Origin: Clostridiales bacterium
GTDB lineage: Bacteria; Bacillota; Clostridia; Lachnospirales; Lachnospiraceae
DNA: 64,000 bases
Direction of reading: 5' to 3'
NCBI GenBank assembly: GCA_018374355.1
Contig: JAHAFI010000004.1
Span: 62,001 to 126,000 of the forward strand
The translations under genes and the position numbers were made by a program. A model generated the notes under the pieces. That model ran no database searches and was not told where the DNA came from. It saw only the letters and a program-made list of their open reading frames with translations. This document shows, piece after piece, positions 51,783-60,401 of this stretch. How positions within the stretch are numbered: the stretch's first letter is position 1; every line of letters begins with the position of its first letter.

Positions 51783-54700
51783 ATGAAAATCTGGGAAAAT
51801 CATCAGATCGATGGAATCAACAGAATGCCGGCAAGAGCGCATTTTCTCACCTTCGCTTCCAGAGAAAAAGCGCTGCTTGGCAGCAACCGCTACACACATG
51901 CCTTCAAAAATCTGAATGGAGTCTGGAAATTCATGTTTCTTGACGCGCCGGAATACAGTCCGGAAGGCTTCTATGCAAGCGATTTCGACACCGCTTCCAT
52001 GGATGACATTACAGTACCGGGCAACTGGCAGTTACAGGGCTACGGAAAAATGCACTACTCTGACCTGTGGTACAATTTCCCGATCAACCCGCCGTACGTT
52101 CCTACCGAAAATCCGACAGGCATCTACAAACGTACCTTCTATGTAGAAGAGAGCTTTGCAGGAAAACAGATCATCATCCGCTTCTGCGGTGTTGACTCTG
52201 CGTACCATCTGTGGATCAACGGTCAGGAAGTTGGTTACAGCAAGGTTGCAAGAAATGAATCCGAATTCGATATCACAGATCTGGTTCGCGTTGGCGAAGA
52301 AAATGACATTACCGTACGTGTTTACCAGTGGTCCGACGGAACTTATCTGGAAGATCAGGATATGTGGTGGGAAAGCGGTATCTTCCGTGATGTAGAACTG
52401 ATCGGTGTTCCGAAAAACGGTATCAACGACTACACCGTAGTTGCCGATCTGGATGACACCTACACAAACGGACTGTTTTCTGTAGACGCTGTTCTGCGTT
52501 CAGAAGAATCCGTATCCGTAACCTTCGAACTGCTGGATGCAGACGGAGTATGCGTACTGAAAGAGACAAAAACCTCCGAGGGAAATAAAGTAAGCTTCCG
52601 CGCAACGGTAGAAAATGCAGAGCACTGGACAGCCGAAACTCCTTACCTGTACAACCTGCTGATGACTGTGGAAAAAGACGGTGAAGTCATCGAAGTGATT
52701 CCTCAGCATGTAGGTTTCCGAAACATCCGCCTGAACGGCGAGACCTTCTTAGTAAACGGTGTTGCAATCAAATTCAAGGGTATGAACCGTCATGACTACA
52801 ATCCGAGAAACGGCCGTGTGGTTGCCAGAGAAGAGATTGAAAAAGACATCATCCTGATGAAACAGTTTAACGTAAACGCAATCCGTACCTGCCATTACCC
52901 GGATTCCTACTACCTGTATGATCTGTGTGACGAATACGGTATGTATGTCATCGACGAGACAGACCTTGAGTGTCACGGATTTGAGCTGACAGGAAATTAT
53001 TCTTGGATTTCCGATGATCCGACATGGGAACTGTCCTATGTATCCCGTATGACACGGATGATCGAACGCGATAAAAACTATCCATGTATCCTGATGTGGT
53101 CTCTGGGAAATGAATCCTCTTCCGGATGCAACTTCTTCAAGATGACAGAGGTTGCTCATCAGATGGATTCCACCCGTCTGGTACATTACGAAGGTGACTT
53201 CGAGATGGAATATGCAGACGTTTACTCCACCATGTATACATGGCTGGAAAATCCTGCAAAACCGTTCCTGATGAGTGACATCATCGAAGGAAAAGAAAGC
53301 AAATACCAGCATCCTCATCTCCTCTGCGAATACTGTCACGCGATGGGTAACGGCCCGGGAAACCTGAAAGAGTATCAGGACCTGTTCTATGCTCATGACA
53401 AGCTGCAGGGCGGATTCATCTGGGAGTGGTTCGATCACGGTATCGAAACCTACACAGAGGATGGAGAAAAATACTACCGTTACGGCGGTGACTTCGGCGA
53501 TGATCCGAGTAACAAAGACTTCTGTATCGACGGTATGCTGATGCCGGACCGCACTCCTTCACCGGGACTGTACGAATACAAGAAGGTTGTAGAGCCGATC
53601 ACCACAACAGAAGTTGATCTGGAAAAGGGTGTAATCAACCTGCTGAGCCGTTATGATTTTGCAGACCTGAACCAGTTCCGTCTGGTATACAATATCATGG
53701 AAGACGATGTGATGATTCAGAGCGGAAGCTTTGATCTGCCGTCCATTCCTGCAAGAAGCGCTATGGATATCACCATTCCGTATAACCTGAAAAAGATTCA
53801 GGCGAAACCGGGCGCTGAATACTATGTAAATATTTCTTATCAGTTAAAGAATGATGCTGCATACGCACCGGCAGGACATGAGCTGGCAACTGCTCAGTTT
53901 AAACTGCCGATTTACAGAGAAGGCATCGAATTCATTCCGGAAGGAACTCTGAAAGTAACAAAGAACCACACAACTCTGCGTGCAGAAGGCGCGAACTTCC
54001 ATGTAGACTTCGATCTGGTTCGCGGTAATATCATCAGCGTTGTCCGTGACGGCATGGAAATCATGAGCAAAGGTCCGAGACTGACTCTGTGGAGAGCTCC
54101 GATCAGCAACGATATGGAAATCATCGACCAGTTGAAGAAGGTATACTTCCTGCATCTGGAACATGAAGTAGTGATGGACATCAACTACGAGGAAGACGGA
54201 CATTTCCTGAAAATGGTTGTTAAGACCATCAACGGAACGACAAACAGTTCATGGCATTTTGACACAACATACGAATATGTGGTATGCCCGACAGGCGATG
54301 TTCTGATCAACGTATCCGGCGTTCCGGCTGGTAAGATGGAAGACACAGGCGCTACCCTGTCTGCAAACGGTTCTTCCGCTAACATGGCGATGGGCGGAAA
54401 ACTGGGATGTGCTCCTGACATGTTCCCAAGGATCGGTGTCAGCATGCATCTGGATGAGTCCATGGAAAATGTTCGTTTCTTCGGACGCGGACCGAGAGAA
54501 AACTACTCTGACTCCAAAGAAGCAGGTCTGATGGGCGTATACGAGAACACGGTTGACGGTCTGTTCACAAACTACGTGGTTCCTCAGGCAAACGGAAACC
54601 ATATGGATTGTAAGTGGGTATCTCTGACAAACGACAGAGGTATGGGTCTGGTAGCATCTACCGAAGACAGCTTCAACTTCAGCGCTTCCTTCTATGAAGA

Positions 54701-54935
54701 GAAAGATCTGGATGACGCAAAACACACCTGCGATCTGGTGAAACGTGACTACGTTGTATTCAACATTGACTACAAACAGAATGCGCTTGGTTCTTACTCC
54801 TGCGGACAGTGGCAGTTGGATAAATATCGTGCGAAGAACGAACCATTTACCATCAGCTTCCGTGTAACACCGTTCAACAATAAAGAAATGGCGGACAAAC
54901 ACATCGCTCACGAGAGAGTTTGCCTGCCGAAATAA
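51783..54935 (+). CDS. lacZ: Beta-galactosidase, glycoside hydrolase family 2
   Basis: 1050 aa, the long LacZ form, without signal peptide. The N-terminal jelly roll has GNWQLQGYGKMHYSDLWYNF and NPTGIYKRTFYV. The TIM barrel has KGMNRHDYNPRNGR, IRTCHYPDSYYLYDLCDEYG, the acid/base region ILMWSLGNESSSGCNFF (Glu about 443) and the nucleophile CEYCHAMGNGPGNLKEY (Glu about 517). The C-terminal Bgal small-chain-like domain has RFFGRGPRENYSDSKEAGL. AAGGAGG precedes the ATG. It cleaves lactose or other beta-galactosides after uptake. The AraC-type gene upstream likely controls it. Confidence 0.97.
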   Translation: MKIWENHQIDGINRMPARAHFLTFASREKALLGSNRYTHAFKNLNGVWKFMFLDAPEYSPEGFYASDFDTASMDDITVPGNWQLQGYGKMHYSDLWYNFPINPPYVPTENPTGIYKRTFYVEESFAGKQIIIRFCGVDSAYHLWINGQEVGYSKVARNESEFDITDLVRVGEENDITVRVYQWSDGTYLEDQDMWWESGIFRDVELIGVPKNGINDYTVVADLDDTYTNGLFSVDAVLRSEESVSVTFELLDADGVCVLKETKTSEGNKVSFRATVENAEHWTAETPYLYNLLMTVEKDGEVIEVIPQHVGFRNIRLNGETFLVNGVAIKFKGMNRHDYNPRNGRVVAREEIEKDIILMKQFNVNAIRTCHYPDSYYLYDLCDEYGMYVIDETDLECHGFELTGNYSWISDDPTWELSYVSRMTRMIERDKNYPCILMWSLGNESSSGCNFFKMTEVAHQMDSTRLVHYEGDFEMEYADVYSTMYTWLENPAKPFLMSDIIEGKESKYQHPHLLCEYCHAMGNGPGNLKEYQDLFYAHDKLQGGFIWEWFDHGIETYTEDGEKYYRYGGDFGDDPSNKDFCIDGMLMPDRTPSPGLYEYKKVVEPITTTEVDLEKGVINLLSRYDFADLNQFRLVYNIMEDDVMIQSGSFDLPSIPARSAMDITIPYNLKKIQAKPGAEYYVNISYQLKNDAAYAPAGHELATAQFKLPIYREGIEFIPEGTLKVTKNHTTLRAEGANFHVDFDLVRGNIISVVRDGMEIMSKGPRLTLWRAPISNDMEIIDQLKKVYFLHLEHEVVMDINYEEDGHFLKMVVKTINGTTNSSWHFDTTYEYVVCPTGDVLINVSGVPAGKMEDTGATLSANGSSANMAMGGKLGCAPDMFPRIGVSMHLDESMENVRFFGRGPRENYSDSKEAGLMGVYENTVDGLFTNYVVPQANGNHMDCKWVSLTNDRGMGLVASTEDSFNFSASFYEEKDLDDAKHTCDLVKRDYVVFNIDYKQNALGSYSCGQWQLDKYRAKNEPFTISFRVTPFNNKEMADKHIAHERVCLPK

Positions 54936-54951
54936 TCAAAAACCCCGCTGT

Positions 54952-54988
54952 AAGCATATTTGCATGGCTTGTTGCCTGCGGGAATAAA
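54952..54988. repeat. Dispersed intergenic repeat, copy 2
   Basis: AAGCATATTTGCATGGCTTG followed by TTGCCTGCGGGAATAAA, three mismatches from copy 1 at 34481-34517. AAAAACCCCGCTG lies just upstream, as in copy 1. Confidence 0.6.
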
Positions 54989-55000
54989 TAAAGCAGAAGG

Positions 55001-55033
55001 AAATCCCTCCGGTACGTCGTGCCGGGGGGATTT
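55001..55033 (+). terminator. Probable terminator after lacZ
   Basis: AAATCCCTCCGG and CCGGGGGGATTT form a stem with one mismatch around a 9-nt loop; the T-tail is short. Confidence 0.55.
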
Positions 55034-55187
55034 CTGCGCAATCTGCGCGAAAACACCTCGCGGAATATTATCAGTGAACGGTAACCCGCCGCATGCATAG
55101 AATTCTGCTTGGCAGGATTCTGTCTTGCAAGTTTCCACAATAAGTAATATCATAAAGAAAAATATGCTTGTTTGCGAAAGGATTTTT

Positions 55188-56339
55188 ATGAGAACAGAAA
55201 GATTATTTTACCGGAATTCATTGCTCAGGGAGTTTCAGGGAGAAGTTCTGGAGTGTATTCCCTTTAAAGACGGCTTTAAGATCATGCTGGACTGTACTGC
55301 ATTTTATCCGGAGGGAGGCGGACAGCCCTGTGATACCGGAATGCTGAATCAGGTACCGGTTTTGGATGTTCAGGAGCAGAATGGGGAAATCTGGCATTTT
55401 ACCGGAGAAGCCATGGAGCCGGGAACTTTGGTGGACGGAGTGATTGACTGGGAACGCAGGTTTGATCTGATGCAGCAGCATTCCGGGGAACACATTGTCA
55501 GCGGAATGATCCATGAGCGGTATGGTTACAACAATATCGGATTTCATATGGGCCCGGAGATGATAACCATTGATTTTGACGGGGAAATTCCCGAAGAAGA
55601 GCTGCGGGAGATAGAAGCGGCTGCAAATCGGTATGTATGGGAGAATCATCCGGTGGAAGTCACATTTCCCGGAAAAGAGGAGCTGGAAATGCTGCCCTAC
55701 AGAAGTAAAAAGGAACTGACGGGAGAGGTGCGTATCGTGACATGGCCGGGAGCGGATATCTGCGCCTGCTGCGGCGTCCATGTGCAGCATTCCGGGCAAA
55801 TAGGACAGATCATGCTGGTGTCTTCCCAGCGGGCAAAGGGCGGTGTACGGATTGATATGCTCTGCGGGAAAAGAGCGCTGGTATACGCCAACCATCTGAA
55901 GGAACAGAACCGCAGGATTTCCAATCTGCTGTCGGCAAAATGGAAGGAAACGGCGCAGGCGGTAGAAAAGCTTCAGGAGGAATGCCAGCAGACAAAATTC
56001 CGTCTGGTGGGAATGGAGTACCAAAAAATAGCCGAGATTGCAGCAGCAAAGGCGGGACAGGGAGACCAGCTTCTTTTTGAGGAGCAGATGTCGCCGGAAA
56101 GCGGGCGTAAGCTGGCTGCTGAGGTGATGGAAACCTGCGGCGGCAGGTGCGCCGTATTCTGCGGAAATGACGCGGAGGGCTACCGCTACGCCATCGGGGA
56201 AAAGGACGGGGATCTGAGACAATTTGTGAAGGAAATGAATCAGATCCTTCAGGGAAGGGGAGGAGGAAAACCGTTTTTCGTACAGGGTTCCCTTCAGGCC
56301 TCCAGAGAAGAGATTGAGAAATTTTTTGAAAAGAGCTGA
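55188..56339 (+). CDS. Alanyl-tRNA editing protein (AlaX-L type)
   Basis: 383 aa. Stand-alone editing domain that removes Ser or Gly from misacylated tRNA-Ala. FYPEGGGQPCDTG is the AlaRS-like N-terminal segment, QQHSGEHIVSGMI carries the HxxxH zinc ligands, and GADICACCGVHVQHSGQIG the Cys/His ligands. A long C-terminal portion with a coiled coil and DHHA1-like end (GRGGGKPFFVQGSLQ) marks the AlaX-L class. The ATG at 55188 follows GAAAGGA; earlier in-frame codons reach into the intergenic repeat. It is followed at 34 bp by nrdG2. Confidence 0.92.
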   Translation: MRTERLFYRNSLLREFQGEVLECIPFKDGFKIMLDCTAFYPEGGGQPCDTGMLNQVPVLDVQEQNGEIWHFTGEAMEPGTLVDGVIDWERRFDLMQQHSGEHIVSGMIHERYGYNNIGFHMGPEMITIDFDGEIPEEELREIEAAANRYVWENHPVEVTFPGKEELEMLPYRSKKELTGEVRIVTWPGADICACCGVHVQHSGQIGQIMLVSSQRAKGGVRIDMLCGKRALVYANHLKEQNRRISNLLSAKWKETAQAVEKLQEECQQTKFRLVGMEYQKIAEIAAAKAGQGDQLLFEEQMSPESGRKLAAEVMETCGGRCAVFCGNDAEGYRYAIGEKDGDLRQFVKEMNQILQGRGGGKPFFVQGSLQASREEIEKFFEKS

Positions 56340-56373
56340 ACCTGACGGAAAGGCGGGAAAAGGGGTGGAAAAT

Positions 56374-57069
56374 ATGGTGAAAATACATGGATTTAACAAA
56401 CTGACACTGCTGGATTACCCGGGACGGCTGGCCTGTACTATTTTTCTGGGACACTGTAACTTCCGCTGTCCCTTCTGCCACAATGCAGGTCTGGTGCTAT
56501 CACCGGACAGTGAACCGGTGATTCCTGTGGAGGAAGTATTGGGAACGTTAAAGAAACGAAAGGGAATTCTGGAGGGCGTATGTATTACGGGCGGGGAACC
56601 GACCATGAGCGCCGGGCTTCCGGAATTTCTACGAAGTATTCAGGAGCTGGGATATCCGGTGAAGCTGGACACCAATGGTTCCAATCCCGATATGCTGAAA
56701 CGTCTGACCGAACAGGGACTGATCGCTTATGTGGCTATGGATATAAAAAATTCTCCCGAAAAATACAGCGAGACAGCGGGAGTTTCCAAAGTGGATCTGG
56801 AGGCTGTCAATGAATCGGTTGAATTTTTAAAGACCGGTGTGATCGATTATGAGTTCCGCACCACGGTAATGAAAGAACTGCATAAAACGGAGGATATTCG
56901 GAAGATCGGGAAATGGCTTGCCGGCAGCAGGCGGTATTTTCTTCAGGCATACAGGGAGTCGGAGCAGGTGATCCACCCTGTATACACCAGTTATTCCAGA
57001 GAACAACTGGAAAATTACCGCCGGATGCTGCTGGAGCAGATTCCGCAGGTGGAGATCAGGGGAATCTAA
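56374..57069 (+). CDS. Anaerobic ribonucleotide reductase activating protein, NrdG2-like
   Basis: 231 aa radical-SAM enzyme. The cluster motif is CNFRCPFCHNAG (CxxxCxxC), followed by GVCITGGEPTMSAGLPEF and VKLDTNGSNPDML, then VAMDIKNSPEKY. The N-terminus GFNKLTLLDYPGRLACTIFL is typical of the clostridial NrdG2 subfamily. No reductase (nrdD) is adjacent, so activation of NrdD is inferred from family. The ATG at 56374 follows AAAAGGGG. Its stop overlaps the convergent gene at 57066 by 4 bp. Confidence 0.9.
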   Translation: MVKIHGFNKLTLLDYPGRLACTIFLGHCNFRCPFCHNAGLVLSPDSEPVIPVEEVLGTLKKRKGILEGVCITGGEPTMSAGLPEFLRSIQELGYPVKLDTNGSNPDMLKRLTEQGLIAYVAMDIKNSPEKYSETAGVSKVDLEAVNESVEFLKTGVIDYEFRTTVMKELHKTEDIRKIGKWLAGSRRYFLQAYRESEQVIHPVYTSYSREQLENYRRMLLEQIPQVEIRGI

Positions 57070-58094
57070 TACACCAGACGGTACCAGTAGCCAAATTGCC
57101 CCGGACGGATGGCTTTGTTCCGGGCGGGCTTGAAGTTTGGGAAACCGAACATAGCCGCCAGAAAACGTTCTTTTTCATCGTAGATGCCGGGGACTGCCAG
57201 CACATATTCTTCCGGCCTGCCATTTTCCGGTTTGCCGAGAAGAAAGTGATGAAAGGTCTGGCAGCCGTGGGAAAGAAACTGGTTGCTGCCGATGTAGAGA
57301 TTGTACTGCGTCAGATTGGGGATATCTTTTAGGGATAACTTGACGCATTGGTGGATTTCATCGTCGAAAAATGGCTGGGTATGTGGATAAGTCTCCTGTA
57401 TTTTCCGCCAGCGTTTGGCGGAAATGGTTTCCGGCGGATGAACGGGCGAATCGGCAGCAGGCTTGATGTTCAGAGGACAGGAAGGCTCTGTGCAGATGGA
57501 AGGGAGTGTTTCAGGGGGATATTCCAGCGGATATCTTCTGACCGCTTCCTCGGGCATAGAAACTTCAGATGTAGAAGTTTCGGAAACAGAAGCTTCAGAT
57601 GGGGGAATCTCAGACACGGAAACTTCAGATACAGAAACCTCAGGCAGAGGTTCCTTTTCTTCCATTGAAGCCGCATGAATCTGCGGGGCAGCTTCCGGGA
57701 GGAAAAAATGATCCGGCTGAATAGGGATTTCCTTCCATGCGGTAGCAAAGATGCGTCCGTCATCCGACTGGATCAGCAGGCCGCCCAGATCGCTCATCTG
57801 GTAGGGCTGACCGCCGATTTCCCGGTCGGGAATGGTGAATCCGGCGTAAACGGTTCCCTGATGATAGGCAGCTTTTCCAAGGAGAATCCCCAGAAGCTGG
57901 CCGTCAGTGGGTACGAAAGCATAAACCCGGAAAACCGGTGTGAAAGGACAGACAGGAAGTTTCATATGTACTTCCAGCTTGCACTGATGGTTGCGCACTT
58001 CCACTTTGGAAAATCCGCAGTTTTGTGATTTTTTATTATCACGGTATTCATAAAGATAGGATACGAAGCGTTGGTATTCAGACAAATTCTGCAC
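57066..58094 (-). CDS. DUF6128-like Lachnospiraceae protein with Ser/Glu/Val repeats
   Basis: 342 aa of unknown function. Residues 1-135 form an N-terminal domain rich in beta strands (FTPVFRVYAFVPTDGQLLGI). A low-complexity centre has repeats of the type SEVSVSE / SEASVSE / SEVSMPEE. The C-terminal domain (LSLKDIPNLTQYNLYIGSNQF, then FLLGKPENGRPEEYVLAVPG and FGFPNFKPARN) resembles DUF6128, a family seen in Lachnospiraceae. No membrane helix or signal is visible. It converges with and overlaps the end of nrdG2 by 4 bp. Confidence 0.7.
   Translation of the reverse strand: MQNLSEYQRFVSYLYEYRDNKKSQNCGFSKVEVRNHQCKLEVHMKLPVCPFTPVFRVYAFVPTDGQLLGILLGKAAYHQGTVYAGFTIPDREIGGQPYQMSDLGGLLIQSDDGRIFATAWKEIPIQPDHFFLPEAAPQIHAASMEEKEPLPEVSVSEVSVSEIPPSEASVSETSTSEVSMPEEAVRRYPLEYPPETLPSICTEPSCPLNIKPAADSPVHPPETISAKRWRKIQETYPHTQPFFDDEIHQCVKLSLKDIPNLTQYNLYIGSNQFLSHGCQTFHHFLLGKPENGRPEEYVLAVPGIYDEKERFLAAMFGFPNFKPARNKAIRPGQFGYWYRLVY
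57555..57652. repeat. Degenerate 15-bp coding repeats
   Basis: Tandem copies of a GAAACTTCAGAT-like unit encode the SEVS/SEAS/SETS repeats of the 57066-58094 protein. Such arrays can change length by slippage. Confidence 0.55.
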
Positions 58095-58170
58095 TTCCTT
58101 TTGGGAGTTTTCTATGACAGCATATGCACGGGGGAAAAGGGGTATGACTAAAAAAGAGGAGAACGATGGA

Positions 58171-58749
58171 ATGACAGAACAAAAACGGGAACAGAAGTGG
58201 CTGAAGAGGCAGCAGCGCAGGCTGGAACAGCAGAAGGAACAGGAAGAAAGGCAGCTTCGTGAACAGGAAATTCAGCAAAAAAAAGATGAAAAATATATGC
58301 GTGAGGCAATCCGGCAGGCAAAGAAGGCGTATGCGCTTACGGAAGTACCTATTGGCTGCGTGATTGTCCATGAAGATAAAATCATCGCCAGAGGATATAA
58401 CCGGAGGAATACCGATCAGAACACCCTCTCCCATGCAGAAATGAATGCGATTCGAAAGGCCAGCAAAAAGCTGGGGGACTGGAGGCTGGAGGGCTGTACG
58501 ATGTACATTACACTGGAACCCTGCCAGATGTGTGCGGGCGCGATTGTTCAGGCGAGAGTGAGCAGGGTGGTGATCGGCAGCATGAATCCCAAGGCTGGCT
58601 GCGCCGGGTCTGTGCTGAACCTTTTGGAAATGGAGCAGTTTAATCATCAGGTGGAAGTCACCAGAGGGGTACTGGAGGAGGAATGCAGCGGGATGCTTTC
58701 GGATTTTTTCAGGGAACTTCGAGAGGAGAAAAAGAGGAAAAAGCAGTAA
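58171..58749 (+). CDS. tadA: tRNA adenosine(34) deaminase with charged N-terminal extension
   Basis: 192 aa. Converts wobble adenosine to inosine in tRNA-Arg(ACG). Zinc and catalytic residues are LSHAEMNAI (HAE) and EPCQMCAGAI (PCxxC), with VPIGCVIVHEDKIIARGYN upstream. About 45 N-terminal residues are a Lys/Glu/Gln-rich helix (EQKWLKRQQRRLEQQKEQEE) not found in the common 150-160 aa enzymes. The ATG at 58171 sits 9 nt after GAGGAG; starts at 58114 or 58144 would lengthen this helix further. A tRNA-Ser gene lies 61 bp downstream. Confidence 0.93.
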   Translation: MTEQKREQKWLKRQQRRLEQQKEQEERQLREQEIQQKKDEKYMREAIRQAKKAYALTEVPIGCVIVHEDKIIARGYNRRNTDQNTLSHAEMNAIRKASKKLGDWRLEGCTMYITLEPCQMCAGAIVQARVSRVVIGSMNPKAGCAGSVLNLLEMEQFNHQVEVTRGVLEEECSGMLSDFFRELREEKKRKKQ

Positions 58750-58810
58750 CCGTCACGGGAAGTATTGACGAAAGAAATGGAAGGCTGTATAATGAAAAAG
58801 TTCCCAGCAG

Positions 58811-58898
58811 GGAGATGTACCCAAGTGGCTGAAGGGTCCGCACTCGAAATGCGGTAGGTCGGGCAACCGGCGCGAGAGTTCAAATCTCTCCATCTCCG
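58811..58898 (+). tRNA. tRNA-Ser (anticodon CGA)
   Basis: 88 nt. Acceptor stem GGAGATG pairs with CATCTCC, discriminator G. The anticodon loop CTCGAAA has CGA at 58845-58847, reading UCG. A long variable arm (GTAGGTCGGGCAACCGGC region) is typical of serine tRNA, and GTTCAAATC gives the T loop. CCA is not encoded. Confidence 0.95.
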
Positions 58899-58902
58899 TC
58901 AG

Positions 58903-58950
58903 AAAGCTCAGTCGGCAAGCGGTTTTTCCGTTTGCCGACTGAGCTTTTTT
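58903..58950 (+). terminator. Terminator after tRNA-Ser
   Basis: AAAGCTCAGTCGGCAA and TTGCCGACTGAGCTTT form a long stem, followed by T residues. Confidence 0.9.
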
Positions 58951-58968
58951 GCATATAAAGACTCAAAA

Positions 58969-60264
58969 TCAGATACAGAATGCGGCATAAAGAGGAACAA
59001 TCTTTTTATTATCTTCAAAGCCGAAATTCTTTGCGGAGAGTTTAATCGCATAGGCTGGCTTGTGGGTTTCCATATAGACCCTTAAACTCTTTGCCCGTGT
59101 GTTGTCGGCAGACTTAACCTCGATGGGAATAAGCTGACCGTTTCGCTGAATGACAAAATCAATCTCTGCTCCACGCTCAGATTCCCAATAATAGGTCTGA
59201 TATCCGTTTATGGTAAGCTGCACATGGACATAATTTTCTGCCATACCGCCTTTGAAGTCATTGAGTTCTTCGACCATATAGAGAATATCATTCGCTGCCA
59301 AATCCTTTTTGGCGCAAAGTAAGCCTAAATCGGATACATAGATTTTGAAAGCATCAATATCACGGTAGTTCTCAAGGGGCTTTTTTATCTGCTCCACTTT
59401 GTAAACCTGCGATACGATACCTGACAGGCAAAGCCATTCGATTGCGTTTTCAAACTCGGAAGCCCTGCCGCCTTTCTTTATCAGCTTATATTGGAAACGG
59501 GTGTTTTTCTTGGAAAGCTGAACGGTAATGTTATCATAGGCAAGCCTTGTTTTTTTGATTTCGTTCAGGTTATTGTACTTGCTCATATCATTGAGATAGC
59601 TTGTTAAAATCGTATCCTGCGTGTGCCGCACGAGAATATAATCCTTTGTCTCTACAAACTGTTTTACACATTCGGGCATACCGCCGACAATGAGATATTG
59701 ACGGTAGAGCTGCATTGCTGCATCGTGCAGAGCAGACGGCAGGGGCGTATCGGTCCGGAAGCTCTTTTTGATTTGCTCTACCAGAGAGTCCTCGCCTGAA
59801 GCTAACATAAATTCTTCCATATCCATAGGGTAGAGGGTTTTCATATCCACCTTGCCTACGGGGAAAGAGAACTTTACTCTATTTACGGCAACACCCAGCA
59901 GACTTCCCGCTACGATGATGTGATAATCGGGTGCATCTTCGCAAAAGTATTTCAGGCTTGTCAAGGCTCTTTCGCAGAGCTGTATCTCATCAAATACAAT
60001 CAACGTTTTTTCTCTCACTATCGTTTGCCCTGCAATATGCGATAAAATGGGTATCAGATAATCGGGGCTGATATTTTCCTGAAAGGTGTCATTCAGCTTT
60101 GGATTGGTTTCAAAATTGAAATACGCAACATTCTCATAACGGGTGCGGCCGAACTCCAGAATAGAGTAGGTTTTGCCGACCTGTCTTGCTCCCTGTAAAA
60201 TAAGGGGTTTGCGGTGCTTACTTTCCTTCCACGCTTCTAAAAAGCTCATAATTTTTCGATACAT
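58969..60264 (-). CDS. AAA_14 / DUF4143 ATPase
   Basis: 431 aa. Walker A is LQGARQVGKTYSILEF (about residue 25), Walker B LIVFDEIQLCERAL, and the AAA_14 sensor is IIVAGSLLGVAV. The middle holds YLIVGGMPECVKQF. The C-terminal DUF4143 domain ends in ERGAEIDFVIQRNGQLIPIEVKS, a nuclease-like E...IDF...IEVK core. Proteins of this type are patchily distributed and of unknown function, possibly defence or mobile-element derived. It lies just after tRNA-Ser on the opposite strand. GGAGG precedes the ATG inside an inverted repeat. Confidence 0.9.
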   Translation of the reverse strand: MYRKIMSFLEAWKESKHRKPLILQGARQVGKTYSILEFGRTRYENVAYFNFETNPKLNDTFQENISPDYLIPILSHIAGQTIVREKTLIVFDEIQLCERALTSLKYFCEDAPDYHIIVAGSLLGVAVNRVKFSFPVGKVDMKTLYPMDMEEFMLASGEDSLVEQIKKSFRTDTPLPSALHDAAMQLYRQYLIVGGMPECVKQFVETKDYILVRHTQDTILTSYLNDMSKYNNLNEIKKTRLAYDNITVQLSKKNTRFQYKLIKKGGRASEFENAIEWLCLSGIVSQVYKVEQIKKPLENYRDIDAFKIYVSDLGLLCAKKDLAANDILYMVEELNDFKGGMAENYVHVQLTINGYQTYYWESERGAEIDFVIQRNGQLIPIEVKSADNTRAKSLRVYMETHKPAYAIKLSAKNFGFEDNKKIVPLYAAFCI

Positions 60265-60316
60265 AATCAGACCTCCTTCAAGGTTCTGATTATAGTATAT
60301 TTCATATTGGTGTAAA
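60263..60316 (-). promoter_or_regulatory. Promoter and overlapping inverted repeat of the AAA_14 gene
   Basis: TTTACA (60311-60316), 16 bp, TATAAT (60289-60294) on the minus strand. ATAATCAGA (60263-60271) and TCTGATTAT (60285-60293) form an inverted repeat that reaches from the -10 to the start codon and encloses the ribosome site, so it may be an operator. Confidence 0.65.
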
Positions 60317-60401
60317 TATCAATGGATTTTTAATAAAATATCACATTAAAACACATGAATATTTTTTGGTTTATTCCAAAAATGGACACAAACATTTTTT
60401 G

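Noticed and set aside
55218..56481. Minus-strand frames of 393 and 223 aa opposite alaX
   Set aside because: Antisense shadows of a gene with clear AlaX motifs; no ribosome site or family pattern.
58811..60264. Integration of a mobile island at tRNA-Ser
   Set aside because: The tRNA is intact, but no integrase and no direct repeat of its 3' end were seen; the AAA_14 gene alone is not enough.
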